A program made the translations under genes and the position numbers. This document shows, piece by piece, positions 50,436 through 59,949 of a stretch of DNA of 64,000 bases. Source of the DNA: Halobacterium rubrum (GTDB lineage Archaea > Halobacteriota > Halobacteria > Halobacteriales > Halobacteriaceae). The stretch lies in the NCBI RefSeq assembly GCF_021729015.1, contig NZ_JAJQQZ010000001.1:620001-684000 (forward strand), in the 5' to 3' direction. Position 1 is the stretch's first letter. Each line of letters opens with the position of its first letter. The notes under the pieces were generated by a model. That model was given only the letters and a program-made list of their open reading frames with translations, ran no database searches and was not told where the DNA came from.

Positions 50436-50781
50436 GTGAAAAATAAGGCTGTCACCGAAGTCGGCCTCCGGGCGGCGGTCCAGTACTGGGGTTCTGCCGG
50501 CGTGGCGTGTGCCGTCCTCGCCGTCGCAACGGCCGTCGCGACGTCGTTCCCGTTGCTCCTGCGGGATGGTGCTGTTCGGCGTGCCGCTGGTCGTCGTCCC
50601 GCTAGTCGTCGGCGTGACCGACACCCGCCTCGACACGGCGGCCAGCGCGACCCGTCTCGGATTCGACGCCGGCGACCCCGGCCAGTACGACCCGGGGCGC
50701 GTGCTGCCGATTCCGAACCCGCTGGACCTCCTCTGCTGGCTGTGCTGCGTCGGCCTCGTCACGATGGCCGTCGCCGCCTGA
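50436..50781 (+). pseudogene. Small membrane protein gene broken by a frameshift
   Basis: The frame starting with GTG 50436 encodes KNKAVTEVGLRAAVQYWGSA and a membrane span ending in ATSFPLLL. It then turns into an Arg-rich sequence. At that point another frame continues with GMVLFGVPLVVVPLVVGVTD and GRVLPIPNPLDLLCWLCCVG up to the stop at 50781. Removing one base near 50563-50565 would join both halves into a two- or three-span protein of about 114 residues. This looks like a single-base insertion in the genome or a sequencing error. No family is recognised. Confidence 0.55.
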
Positions 50782-50844
50782 CCAGTTTCACTTTCACCGG
50801 GCGGCAGACACAGGATTATTTTCCTGCATTGCGTCGTTCGATTT

Positions 50845-50988
50845 ATGCGTGCTCGCGGAGACGTCGCCGACGACGCCGACCCTCCCGCCGCTCGTGCGGA
50901 GCGCGCGCTCCGCCTGCTGAAGCTCCTGCTGACGGTGCTCGTGCTGGCGCTCACGCTCGCTCGCGGCCTCGCCGGCGGGCCGCTATAG
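50845..50988 (+). CDS. Small membrane protein, 47 residues
   Basis: MRARGDVADDADPPAARAER followed by one span (LLKLLLTVLVLALTLARGLA). A TATA-like GATTATTTT at 50814-50822 is 27 bases before the ATG, the spacing of a leaderless haloarchaeal gene. The last six bases (CTATAG) are shared with the stop codon of the convergent gene. Function unknown. Confidence 0.55.
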   Translation: MRARGDVADDADPPAARAERALRLLKLLLTVLVLALTLARGLAGGPL

Positions 50989-51507
50989 CAGCCGGTAGCC
51001 GCCGCCGTCCTCGACGACCTCGCCCGCCCGCTGGAACTTCGCCAGTGCGTCCTCGACGTACTCGCCGCTCGCGCCGTGCTCGGCTGCGAACGCCTTCACC
51101 TCGCGCTTCGTCGGGGCGTCCAGCTCCCGGAGCGCCGTCCTGACGGCGTCGCGCTTCGAGAGACTGCGCCCCGAAGACTCGGCGCGCTCGGCGGCCGCCG
51201 CCACCTCGTCTGTGTCGACGCCCGACTCTGCGAGGTACTCGTCGTCGCTCATCCCCGCGTCCTCGACGTAGTCGTCGAGGGTGGCGAAGTCCTCTACTTC
51301 GGCGAAGGCGTCGCCCTGCCCGGCCTTGTTCGCGAGAATCGACGCCCGGACCTCGCGGGCGTGGTCCTCGTCGTCGGTGGTGACGAACTGCTTGAGCGTG
51401 CCGAACTGGTGGCGCTTCTCGCAGCGCGGACAGCCGGTGGTCTCCGGCCGCCCCTCGACGACCCACAGCGCGTTGCACTCCGAGCAGCCGACGACGGCGT
51501 ACGTCAT
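50983..51507 (-). CDS. Zinc-ribbon protein with winged-helix-like C-terminus (DUF5817-like)
   Basis: 174 residues. An N-terminal ribbon VVGCSECNALWVV and TTGCPRCEKRH, a helical middle part (REVRASILANKAGQGDAFAE), and a C-terminal domain that looks like a winged helix (LDAPTKREVKAFAAEHGASG, then KFQRAGEVVEDGGGYRLL). The combination matches a conserved haloarchaeal family that I know as DUF5817. A role in nucleic-acid binding is likely but unproven. Confidence 0.72.
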   Translation of the reverse strand: MTYAVVGCSECNALWVVEGRPETTGCPRCEKRHQFGTLKQFVTTDDEDHAREVRASILANKAGQGDAFAEVEDFATLDDYVEDAGMSDDEYLAESGVDTDEVAAAAERAESSGRSLSKRDAVRTALRELDAPTKREVKAFAAEHGASGEYVEDALAKFQRAGEVVEDGGGYRLL

Positions 51508-51606
51508 CCACCCGGGAGTCCGGCGCGGTCCGGTATAAACTCGTGGGTGGCGGGCAGTTCCCGCGCCGGGGTCGGATTTTTGCCGGTCCGCGCCGTCGAC
51601 CCCAAC

Positions 51607-51945
51607 ATGGACATCGAGCGCCTGACCGACACGGAGACCGTCGAAGCCGTCGACGGCGTCCACCTCGGACAGCTTGCCGTCGGCGAGGAGACGAGCGTCC
51701 AGCACTTCGAAATCGAGCCGGCTGCGGTGGTGCCCGAACACGACCACCACCACGAGCAGGCCGGATTCGTCTACCAGGGCGAACTCACGTTCCACGTGGG
51801 CGGCGAGGAGCTCGTTGTCGGCCCCGGTGACTCTTACACCATCCCCGGCGGCGAGCCACACGCCGCCGTCAACGAGGGCAGCGAGCCCGTCCGCGGCATC
51901 GACGTGTTCTCGCCGCCGCGCGCGAACCCCGACTGGCTAGAGTAG
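51607..51945 (+). CDS. Cupin-domain protein
   Basis: 112 residues, a single small cupin. The metal motif is EHDHHHEQAGFVYQGELTFHV (H-x-H-x4-5-E region) with a second HAAVNEGSEPV His. It should bind a divalent metal. The substrate is unknown. The gene lies just upstream of the E1 operon (52 bases) on the same strand, and a separate promoter between them is possible. Confidence 0.85.
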   Translation: MDIERLTDTETVEAVDGVHLGQLAVGEETSVQHFEIEPAAVVPEHDHHHEQAGFVYQGELTFHVGGEELVVGPGDSYTIPGGEPHAAVNEGSEPVRGIDVFSPPRANPDWLE

Positions 51946-51997
51946 CGCTCCTATCCGCTAGCTAACCTTTATCGTCGCGGCCGACGCAGTTCGTCGT

Positions 51998-53011
51998 ATG
52001 GTGGGAGTCAACACACTCCGAGAGATGTACGAGCAGATGGTGACAGCCCGGCGCTACGAACAGCGTCTCCAGGAGGAGTACCTCGAGGGCAAACAGCCAG
52101 CCTTCGACATCTCCGCCGGTCCCATCCCGGGTGAACTCCACCTCGCAGCCGGCCACGAGGCCGCCGCAGTCGGCGTCTGCGCGCACCTCGACGACGAAGA
52201 CACGGTGACCGCGCCCCACCGTCCGCACCACGTCGCCATCGCGAAGGGCGTCGACCTCGACAGGATGACTGCCGAAATCTTCGGCCGCGAGACGGGTCTC
52301 TGCAAGGGCAAGGGCGGGCACATGCACCTCTTCGACCCCGACGTGAACTTCGCCTGCTCGGGCATCATCGCGCAGGGCTGCCCGCCCGCAGTCGGCGCCG
52401 CGATGGCCGCCGACAAGCGCAACGAGGACAGCGTCGCCGTCGCCTACCTGGGCGAGGGCGCGGTCGACCAGGGCGCGTTCCTCGAATCCCTGAACCTTGC
52501 CGCCGTCCGGGAGCTCCCGGTGGTGTTCGTGGTCGAGGACAACGACTGGGCCATCAGCATGCCCCAGGACCGCATCACCGACGTCGACACCATCGCCGAG
52601 CGCGCCGACGGCTTCGACATGCCGGGCGTCCGCGTCGACCACGACGACGCGATTGCCGTCTACGAGGCCGCCCGGGACGCCGTGGGGCGCGCCCGGAACG
52701 GCAACGGCCCGACGCTGCTGGACGTGCAGGTCCACCGCCGGATGGGGCACTTCATGGGCGACGCCGAGGGCTACCGGCCCGACGAGGACAGCGAGCGCGC
52801 CCAGCGCCTCGACGCCATCGAACGCCTCGCCGACGACCTCCGGGACCGCGGCGTCGACGACGCCGAACTCCAGGAGCTCCGCGAACTCGCCGAAGACCGC
52901 GTCGAGGACGCCATCGAGTGGGCGAAAGCCCAGCCGGAACCGGACCCCGCGGACGCCCACGAGGACGTGTTCGTGGACGACCCGGCCGCCGCCAGCGGGG
53001 GTGACGACTGA
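51998..53011 (+). CDS. Thiamine-diphosphate E1 alpha subunit (acetoin/pyruvate dehydrogenase type)
   Basis: 337 residues. GEGAVDQGAFLESLNLAAVREL and VEDNDWAISMPQ form the ThDP site (residues about 147-190). RETGLCKGKGGHMHLFDP is the typical KxGGSMH-like motif near 100-118. VQVHRRMGHFMGDAEGYRPD lies in the regulatory loop. The KGGHMHLFD segment is most like acetoin dehydrogenase and bacterial pyruvate E1 alpha chains. It overlaps the E1 beta start (TGATG). Confidence 0.9.
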   Translation: MVGVNTLREMYEQMVTARRYEQRLQEEYLEGKQPAFDISAGPIPGELHLAAGHEAAAVGVCAHLDDEDTVTAPHRPHHVAIAKGVDLDRMTAEIFGRETGLCKGKGGHMHLFDPDVNFACSGIIAQGCPPAVGAAMAADKRNEDSVAVAYLGEGAVDQGAFLESLNLAAVRELPVVFVVEDNDWAISMPQDRITDVDTIAERADGFDMPGVRVDHDDAIAVYEAARDAVGRARNGNGPTLLDVQVHRRMGHFMGDAEGYRPDEDSERAQRLDAIERLADDLRDRGVDDAELQELRELAEDRVEDAIEWAKAQPEPDPADAHEDVFVDDPAAASGGDD

Positions 53012-54045
53012 TGTCGAAACCGGCCTCTGACCCCGGGACGGGCGGCGTGGACCGCGAACTCACGATGAGTCGCGCGATGGTCGACGCCATCGCCTCGGAG
53101 ATGCGGGCCGACGACGAGGTGTTCTACATGGGCGAGGACGTCCAGGACTACGGCGGCATCTTCGACTCTACGGAGGGCCTGCTGGAGGAGTTCGACCGCG
53201 ACCGCGTGATGGACGTCCCCATCAGCGAGACGGCGTACGTCGGCGCCGCAGTCGGCGCCGCACAGGCCGGGATGCGGCCAATCGCGGAGATCATGTTCGC
53301 GGACTTCGTCGGCGTCTGCCTCGACCAGGTGTACAACCAGATGGCGAAGAACACGTACATGAGCGGGAGCGCGGTCAACGTCCCGATGGTGCTGACGACG
53401 GCCGTCGGCGGCGAGTACAACGACGCCGCCCAGCATTCCCAGACGCTGTACGGCCTGTTCTCGCACCTCCCGGGGATGCAGGTCGTCGTGCCGTCGACGG
53501 CCTACGACGCGAAGGGCCTGATGCACGCCGCCGTCCGGAGCGACGACCCGGTCGTCTACATGTTCCACAAGCGCCTGATGGGCATCGGCTGGATGCCCGC
53601 CCCCGAAGGGCCGAAGACGCCCGTTCCGGAGGACGACTACACGGTCCCCATCGGCGAGGCCGACGTGAAACGCGAGGGCGGCGACGTCACCGTCGCCACG
53701 CTCGGTCTGCACGTCCACCGCGCGCTCGACGCCGCCGACCAGCTCGCCGACGACGGCGTCGACGTCGAAGTGATCGACCTCCGGAGCCTCGTCCCGTTCG
53801 ACACCGAGACCGTCCTCGATTCGGTCGAGAAGACCGGGCGACTCGTCGTCGTCGACGAGGACTACCAGTCGTTCGGCGTCACCGGCGAAGTCGTCGCCCG
53901 GGTCGCCGAACGCAGCCCGGACGCCCTCGAGGCCGTCGAGCGCGTCGCGATTCCCGACGTCCCGATTCCGTACTCGCGGCCGCTGGAGACGGAAGTGAAC
54001 CCGCAAGTCGAGGACATCGTCGCCGCCGTCGAATCGGTCGAATGA
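53011..54045 (+). CDS. Thiamine-diphosphate E1 beta subunit
   Basis: 344 residues. MSRAMVDAIASEMRADDEVF, GEDVQDYGGIFDSTEGLLEE, PISETAYVGAAVGAAQAGMR (active-site Glu), EIMFADFVGVCLDQVYNQ, and a C-terminal transketolase domain with IDLRSLVPFDTETVLDSVEK. Forms the E1 heterotetramer with the alpha subunit. Its last four bases overlap the start of the lipoyl protein. Confidence 0.92.
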   Translation: MSKPASDPGTGGVDRELTMSRAMVDAIASEMRADDEVFYMGEDVQDYGGIFDSTEGLLEEFDRDRVMDVPISETAYVGAAVGAAQAGMRPIAEIMFADFVGVCLDQVYNQMAKNTYMSGSAVNVPMVLTTAVGGEYNDAAQHSQTLYGLFSHLPGMQVVVPSTAYDAKGLMHAAVRSDDPVVYMFHKRLMGIGWMPAPEGPKTPVPEDDYTVPIGEADVKREGGDVTVATLGLHVHRALDAADQLADDGVDVEVIDLRSLVPFDTETVLDSVEKTGRLVVVDEDYQSFGVTGEVVARVAERSPDALEAVERVAIPDVPIPYSRPLETEVNPQVEDIVAAVESVE

Positions 54046-54293
54046 GCACCGACGTCGACTCCGAGTCGGTCTGGCCGGCGGACGCCGACGACGTCGACGA
54101 GGCAGTCGTCGCCAACTGGTTCGTCCGGGAGGGCGGCGCCGTCGACGCTGGCGACACGCTCTGCGAGATCCAGATCGAGAAAGTCAGCGTCGACGTCCCC
54201 GCCCCCGAGAGCGGGACACTCGCCGAGCGCACCGTCCCCGAGAACGGCGAGTTCCGGCGCGGTGACGTGCTCGGCCGCATCGAGACCGGCTGA
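54042..54293 (+). CDS. Stand-alone lipoyl-domain carrier protein
   Basis: 83 residues: only one biotinyl/lipoyl domain. The modified lysine is in EIQIEKVSVDVPAPESGTLA (consensus EsDKA). No peripheral-subunit binding domain or E2 catalytic core follows. It overlaps the E1 beta stop codon by four bases. It may swing acyl groups between this E1 and an E2 or E3 made elsewhere. Confidence 0.85.
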   Translation: MSTDVDSESVWPADADDVDEAVVANWFVREGGAVDAGDTLCEIQIEKVSVDVPAPESGTLAERTVPENGEFRRGDVLGRIETG

Positions 54294-54301
54294 CGGCTCG
54301 G

Positions 54302-54721
54302 TCAGCGCACGACGGTGACCGGCACCGGCGACCGCCGGAACACCTTCTCGGCGACGTTGCCGACGACGAGGCGCTCGGCCAGTGTCCCGCCGTGGCTCCC
54401 GACGACGACCACGTCGAAGTCTTTGGCCGTGTTCACGATGGCTTTCGCCGGCGACCCGAGCGCGAACCGCGTCGACACCTCGGCGTCGTGCTCGGCCGCA
54501 ATCTCTCTCGCCCGTTCGAAGACGTCCTCGGCGTGGGCCTCGGCCGCGTGCTCGAGGCCGTCCTCGAGCACGAGGCTCATCGCCTGCCCCATCATCGGGG
54601 ACGGCTCCCCGACGACGTGCAGCACCGTGATCTCGGCGTCCGGGTACGCCTCCAGCGCGTGCTCGAGCGCGCGCTCGCTCATCTCCGAGTCCTCCATCGG
54701 CACGAGCACCGTCGATATCAT
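54302..54721 (-). CDS. Universal stress protein A family
   Basis: 139 residues. MISTVLVPMEDSEMSERALE, and the nucleotide loop VVGSHGGTLAERLVVGNVAEKV. A TATA-like GTTTATCC on the minus strand is about 27 bases upstream. The first motif has MEDS instead of the more usual VDGS. Second Usp of the window, distinct from that at 29618-30043. Confidence 0.92.
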   Translation of the reverse strand: MISTVLVPMEDSEMSERALEHALEAYPDAEITVLHVVGEPSPMMGQAMSLVLEDGLEHAAEAHAEDVFERAREIAAEHDAEVSTRFALGSPAKAIVNTAKDFDVVVVGSHGGTLAERLVVGNVAEKVFRRSPVPVTVVR

Positions 54722-54794
54722 ACGTGACCTACGACGCACTCCCGGATAAACGTCCCTCGCGGTCGGTCGGCTCGCTGTGGGACGGCAGCACGGC

Positions 54795-54801
54795 AAAAAA
54801 A
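54795..54801 (-). terminator. T7 run, probable end of the icd transcript
   Basis: On the minus strand TTTTTTT follows the repeated 3' region of icd. T-runs of this length end transcription in archaea. It lies between the icd end repeats and the uspA promoter. Confidence 0.5.
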
Positions 54802-54829
54802 CCGGGTTCTAGATGGTGTCGGCGCGATT

Positions 54830-54953
54830 GAGGGTCCGGGGAGCGAGTTACGCGAGGTCCTCGATGTCGTCGGCGGAAGCCGACTGCCCGAAGAACTCGG
54901 CTCAGGCGAGTTCTTCGATGTCCTCGGCGCGAGCCGAGGGTCCGAGAAGCGAG

Positions 54954-54971
<18 letters not shown>
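54830..54971 (-). repeat. Repeated 3' end of icd
   Basis: A 36-base unit that covers the last codons of icd (54936-54971) occurs again at 54830-54865 with two mismatches, 106 bases downstream. A more diverged copy is at 54906-54929. On the minus strand the three give ...IEDLA-stop, ...AEDIEELA-stop and ...ADDIEDLA-stop in succession. Between them lies a 10-bp hairpin (CGAAGAACTC/GAGTTCTTCG, 54889-54917). Confidence 0.8.
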
Positions 54972-56213
<1,242 letters not shown>

Positions 56214-56302
56214 GTCGTTTGCACCTCACGCGAGGCGCCTAAAAGGACTGCTGTTTGCGCCGGCCGCGTCAAAGCTTGCCGCGTCCGGTTTCCGGCGATG
56301 CG

Positions 56303-57076
56303 TCACTCGTCGTCGACCGGCTCCGCGGGTCGCACGAGGTCCGCGAGCGTCACGAACAGCCCGAGCAGCCAGCCGACGACCGTCGCCAGCCCCGTCCACA
56401 TGCCGACGTAGCCGAGTCCCGCGAGCCGGAAGTTCTCGCGGAGAAACGACGCGACGCCGGCGACCGAGAGGGGGTTGTCCAGCAGCCAGATAGCGAGCGC
56501 GTAACTGTTCGGGAACACGCTGTCGGCCAGCGGCGGCCAGTAGAACGCCGCGACCACGGGGGGCAGGAGCAGCGCCGTGACGCCGAGGGGGTACGCGAAC
56601 ACCACGGTCGAAAGCCGGCCGCCGCGCCGCGCGATGGTCGTCGAGAGCACTGCCGACGCCACGGCGACGCCGCCCCCGGCCGCGACCGCACGGACGCCCT
56701 CGGATGGCACGTCGAGCAGCCAGACGCCGGCCGTGAACACGCTCCACGCGACCGTGGTGCCGACCGCGACGCCCAGCCAGCCCAGTGACACCGCCGTCCG
56801 GAACAGCCGCCGGGTGTAGAACCGCACGGCGAACCCGACGAGCGCGAGTGGGTAGACGGCGGCGACCACCGGGACGCCGAGCGCCGCCCACAGCCAGAAC
56901 GCCGCCTGACCGACCGTCGTCGACGGCGACCACTCGCCGAGCGCCGGGTGGTGGTCGCGCCGTCCGGGGAATCCAAGCGTTAGCCAGCCGTCGTGGAGGA
57001 CAGACAGGTCGGTCCGGACGCGCGACCGCAGTGACGGCGTCCGCTGGCGGCGCCCCTGGCCTCGTGCTCGCGTCAC
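56303..57076 (-). CDS. Multi-span membrane protein, unknown function
   Basis: 257 residues. A basic N-terminus (TRARGQGRRQRTPSLRSRVR), then about six membrane spans (ALGVPVVAAVYPLALVGFAV, LGWLGVAVGTTVAWSVFTAG, YVGMWTGLATVVGWLLGLFV). No recognised motif. It lies 22 bases after cetZ on the same strand (cetZ is transcribed toward it), so coexpression is likely. Confidence 0.6.
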   Translation of the reverse strand: MTRARGQGRRQRTPSLRSRVRTDLSVLHDGWLTLGFPGRRDHHPALGEWSPSTTVGQAAFWLWAALGVPVVAAVYPLALVGFAVRFYTRRLFRTAVSLGWLGVAVGTTVAWSVFTAGVWLLDVPSEGVRAVAAGGGVAVASAVLSTTIARRGGRLSTVVFAYPLGVTALLLPPVVAAFYWPPLADSVFPNSYALAIWLLDNPLSVAGVASFLRENFRLAGLGYVGMWTGLATVVGWLLGLFVTLADLVRPAEPVDDE

Positions 57077-57098
57077 GGCTCGTTTGCCCCCGGGCGGC

Positions 57099-58280
57099 TC
57101 ATATCGGGTCGAGCTCGTCGTCGGGGTCGGTGACGAGCTCCGAGATGGCGGTCTCGCGCTCGGCGGCCTGCGCTTCGATGTTCTCGCGGGCGTCGACGGC
57201 CTGCGTCTGCAGGGCGTCGATGCGGGGGACGTCCGTGGCGTTCGCCAGCAGGACGGTCGCCCGCAGGCGGTCGGCCGCCGGCCGCGGGTCGTCGCCCGCC
57301 AGCACTTCTACGCTGTCGATCTGGGATTCGAGCCACTTTCGCGCCCGGACGAGCCCTTTTTGAGAGAGTTCGGACGGTGGCCCCGAGACGACGACGACCG
57401 CGCGTTCCGCGGACGCGATGTCCGCCGGGCAGGTCAGCCGGCTGCGGGCCGCTCGGCGAACGAGGCCGTGGACCTTCGTTGCAGCGCCCTCGCGTTCTCG
57501 GCCGGGGTCCTCGTCGTTCCGGAGTCGCCCGAGCAGGCCGCGCTGTCGCTGGGTCTCGGATTCGAGGCTGGCTTCGGCGTACGCGACCGTGGCGACGCCA
57601 CCGACGGACAGCGTTCGCTTCACGTCGCTTGAGTCCATCGCGTTCTCCGAGACCGGGGAGCCGTCGTACTCGCCGGGCGCCAGCAGCGCGACGACGCGCT
57701 TGGCGATCTCGAGGTTCGTCTGCTCGTAGCCGGACTCGATGGACTGCGTGCCCTCCCGCCAGGCGTCGTTGTCGAACGCGATGGTGGCGTCGGTCGCGTC
57801 GACGAACGACCGGATAGAGCGCGCGGCGTTCAGCGACGCCCGCCCGCCCTCGTCACTGGACGGTAGTACGCCGAGGCCGTACACCGGTTCGCCGTATCGC
57901 TCCCCGAGCGCCTCGGCGAACACAGGTCCGCCGCCGGAGCCCGTGCCGCCCCCGAGTCCAGCGATGACGAGGAACGCGTCCACGTCGTGTAACGGGACGT
58001 TGTCGAGGATGCGCTGGACCTCCGAGAGGTCCTGGCGTGTCAGCTCCGCTCCGAGGTCGGGGTCGGCGCCGGCCCCGTGTCCCTTCGAGCGTTCGTCCGT
58101 CTGCCCGACCAGCACCTGGTGGCGCTGTGGGACGTACGAGAGCTTCTGGAGGTCGATGCGCGCGGAGTTCACGACGGCGGTGAACTGGCACAGCGACCGC
58201 TCCGTCTTCGTCTCGTACTCGACGATGCGGTCCGCGATTTTCCCGCCCGCGTTCCCGAACCCGACGACTGCGAGCTTCAT
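57099..58280 (-). CDS. CetZ-family tubulin-like protein, second paralogue
   Basis: 393 residues. GFGNAGGKIADRIVEYETKT at the start, VIAGLGGGTGSGGGPVFAEA as the tubulin signature, and SSDEGGRASLNAARSIRS. It differs from the copy at 888-2069 in much of the surface (QRHQVLVGQTDERSKGHGAG in place of ENRVLIGQSRVKGHGVG) and has a less acidic tail (ELVTDPDDELDPI). Haloarchaea often have several CetZ types, and non-CetZ1 paralogues have partly unknown roles. The downstream membrane protein may be cotranscribed. Confidence 0.9.
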   Translation of the reverse strand: MKLAVVGFGNAGGKIADRIVEYETKTERSLCQFTAVVNSARIDLQKLSYVPQRHQVLVGQTDERSKGHGAGADPDLGAELTRQDLSEVQRILDNVPLHDVDAFLVIAGLGGGTGSGGGPVFAEALGERYGEPVYGLGVLPSSDEGGRASLNAARSIRSFVDATDATIAFDNDAWREGTQSIESGYEQTNLEIAKRVVALLAPGEYDGSPVSENAMDSSDVKRTLSVGGVATVAYAEASLESETQRQRGLLGRLRNDEDPGREREGAATKVHGLVRRAARSRLTCPADIASAERAVVVVSGPPSELSQKGLVRARKWLESQIDSVEVLAGDDPRPAADRLRATVLLANATDVPRIDALQTQAVDARENIEAQAAERETAISELVTDPDDELDPI

Positions 58281-58383
58281 GGGTCCCACCGGACCGGGAA
58301 CGCGCTTTGGTATACAGTGACTACCACTGTCCCCGGGGGCCGAATCCACACGCACTAAGCCCCCGGGCGCGCCACGTGCAGGC

Positions 58384-59313
58384 ATGCGAGTCATCGTACA
58401 CGGCGGCGCCGGCACCAGCCCCGACGAGCCAGAACCGCGGCAGGCGACCCTCGACGAGGCGGCCGACGCGGGCGCCACCGAGGACGACCCCGTCGACGCC
58501 GTCGAGGCCGCGATTCGCGTGCTGGAAGCCGACACCCGGTTCAACGCCGGGACCGGCGGCGCGGTCCAGTCCGACGGCGTGATTCGGACCGACGCCGGCG
58601 TGATGACCAGCGGGCGGGAGGTAGGTGCGGCAGCGTCGATGCCGGGCGTCGAGGCCGCCGTCTCGGTCGCGCGCGCCGTCATGGAGGAGACGCCACACGT
58701 CCAGATGGCCGGCGTCCACGCCGTCGACTTCGCCGCCGACGTCGGCGTCGACGTCGAGTGCGACCTCTGGAGCGACGACACCCGCGAGCGCTGGGCCGAC
58801 CTCGACGACCACCCCGAGGGCTCCCCGACCGACCACCTCGACTGGATCCGGGACAAGTTCGGCCAGACCGACCCCGGCGGTCAGCAGCGAGACGGGGCGG
58901 AGAGCGAGGACGGGGACGCTGCCGGCACCAGGAAGGACCACGACACCGTCGGCGCCGTCGCGTTCGACGGCGACCAGTTCGCGACCGCGACGTCCACGGG
59001 CGGCCGCTGGCTCGCGCTCGCCGGACGGGTCGGCGACGTCCCGCAGGTAGGCTCCGGCTTCTACGCCGCGCCGGCGGGCGCCGCGTCGGCGACGGGCGCC
59101 GGCGAGGACATCGCGAAGACCACGCTCACGCGGCGCGCGGTCCGCCACCTCGAGAACGGTCTCGGCGCGCAGGCCGCCGCCGACCGCGCTATCGAGGAGT
59201 TCGGCGAACTGACGGGGTCGTCGGCCGGCGTCATCGTGCTGGACAGCGACGGAGAGTCCGGGGAGGCGTTCAACTCCGAAGCGATGCAGACAGCGAGAGT
59301 CCGAACGGAGTGA
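58384..59313 (+). CDS. Isoaspartyl peptidase/L-asparaginase family (Ntn hydrolase) with a hairpin-derived end
   Basis: 309 residues. The autocleavage site is HDTVGAVAFDGDQFATATST: Thr after the HD becomes the N-terminal nucleophile of the beta chain. The alpha chain has HGGAGTSPDEPEPR and NAGTGGAVQSDGVIRTDAG. Between them is a polar linker (QQRDGAESEDGDAAGTRKD). The last residues (ARVRTE) and the stop codon are encoded by a 9-bp hairpin of element E, which replaces the expected C-terminal end. Confidence 0.88.
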   Translation: MRVIVHGGAGTSPDEPEPRQATLDEAADAGATEDDPVDAVEAAIRVLEADTRFNAGTGGAVQSDGVIRTDAGVMTSGREVGAAASMPGVEAAVSVARAVMEETPHVQMAGVHAVDFAADVGVDVECDLWSDDTRERWADLDDHPEGSPTDHLDWIRDKFGQTDPGGQQRDGAESEDGDAAGTRKDHDTVGAVAFDGDQFATATSTGGRWLALAGRVGDVPQVGSGFYAAPAGAASATGAGEDIAKTTLTRRAVRHLENGLGAQAAADRAIEEFGELTGSSAGVIVLDSDGESGEAFNSEAMQTARVRTE

Positions 59314-59470
59314 GGACTCTCGGTATTGCGAACGCGGAGCGAAGCGACGCGTGAGCCGCGCGGTTCTGAGCGCAGCGAAGAACCTCGAAACTTCGAGCGG
59401 CGAGCGCGTGGTCGACCGGAGCGAGGCCACGCGGAGAGTGAACGGCGACCGAAGGGAGCCGTGAACACGA
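59294..59470 (+). repeat. Hairpin-rich element E with five hairpins, each with an 11-base loop
   Basis: All on the plus strand: CGAGAGTCC/GGACTCTCG around GAACGGAGTGA (59294-59322); ACGCG/CGCGT around GAGCGAAGCGA (59332-59352); GGTTCT/AGAACC around GAGCGCAGCGA (59362-59384); a 9-bp stem (one G-T pair) around GACCGGAGCGA (59405-59433); ACGGC/GCCGT around GACCGAAGGGA (59442-59462). Stems differ, while loops begin and end with GA and centre on GNA. The first hairpin lies inside the coding end of the asparaginase-like gene. The region 59463-59619 has further partial copies and no gene that I can support. Confidence 0.85.
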
Positions 59471-59619
59471 GCGACCCGCGAGCCGCACGGAAGCGAGCGC
59501 AGCGAACATCTCGGCGCTGCGCCAGGCGCGACGGCCGGCCATCGACTGGCCGCCCGATAGTCACGTCGTCGTTTGAGTCCCCGGTGGGTTCTTTGTGGGC
59601 GCTCGTGGAGTCGTTACTG

Positions 59620-59892
59620 ATGACATCTCGGTTGTTCTTCGACGGCGACGAACTGGATTCGGGGGCGGTGTGGCGGGAAGTCGTGCCGCTCGTGCGACTC
59701 GTCGCGGTGGTCGGCGCGGTCGCACTCGTGCCCGTGGTTCTGCAGTGGCTGGTCGTGGAGACGCTCGGGCTCGTGCCGGTGTTCGCCGTCCTGTTCTCGG
59801 TCGCGACCCAGTTCGTGCTGGCGGTGGGGACGGCCGTCGTTCTGTTGTACGTCGTGACGCGGGCGAACCGGCTCGCTGGCGACCCGGCGTAG
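59620..59892 (+). CDS. Small two-span membrane protein
   Basis: 90 residues: MTSRLFFDGDELDSGAVWRE, then spans LVRLVAVVGAVALVPVVLQW and FSVATQFVLAVGTAVVLLYV, ending VTRANRLAGDPA. It comes just after element E. The ATG at 59620 is chosen because longer frames run into the element. Function unknown. Confidence 0.65.
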   Translation: MTSRLFFDGDELDSGAVWREVVPLVRLVAVVGAVALVPVVLQWLVVETLGLVPVFAVLFSVATQFVLAVGTAVVLLYVVTRANRLAGDPA

Positions 59893-59949
59893 CCCGCTGG
59901 CTGGCCGCGACCCGCAACCTCTTTGCCGCGTTCGGGCGAAACCCGAGGC

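Noticed and set aside
50509-50565. Arg/Ser-rich N-terminus for the protein ending at 50781
   Set aside because: The residues MPSSPSQRPSRRR and on are the out-of-frame reading of the membrane span encoded from 50436; the hydrophobic part starts only at 50566.
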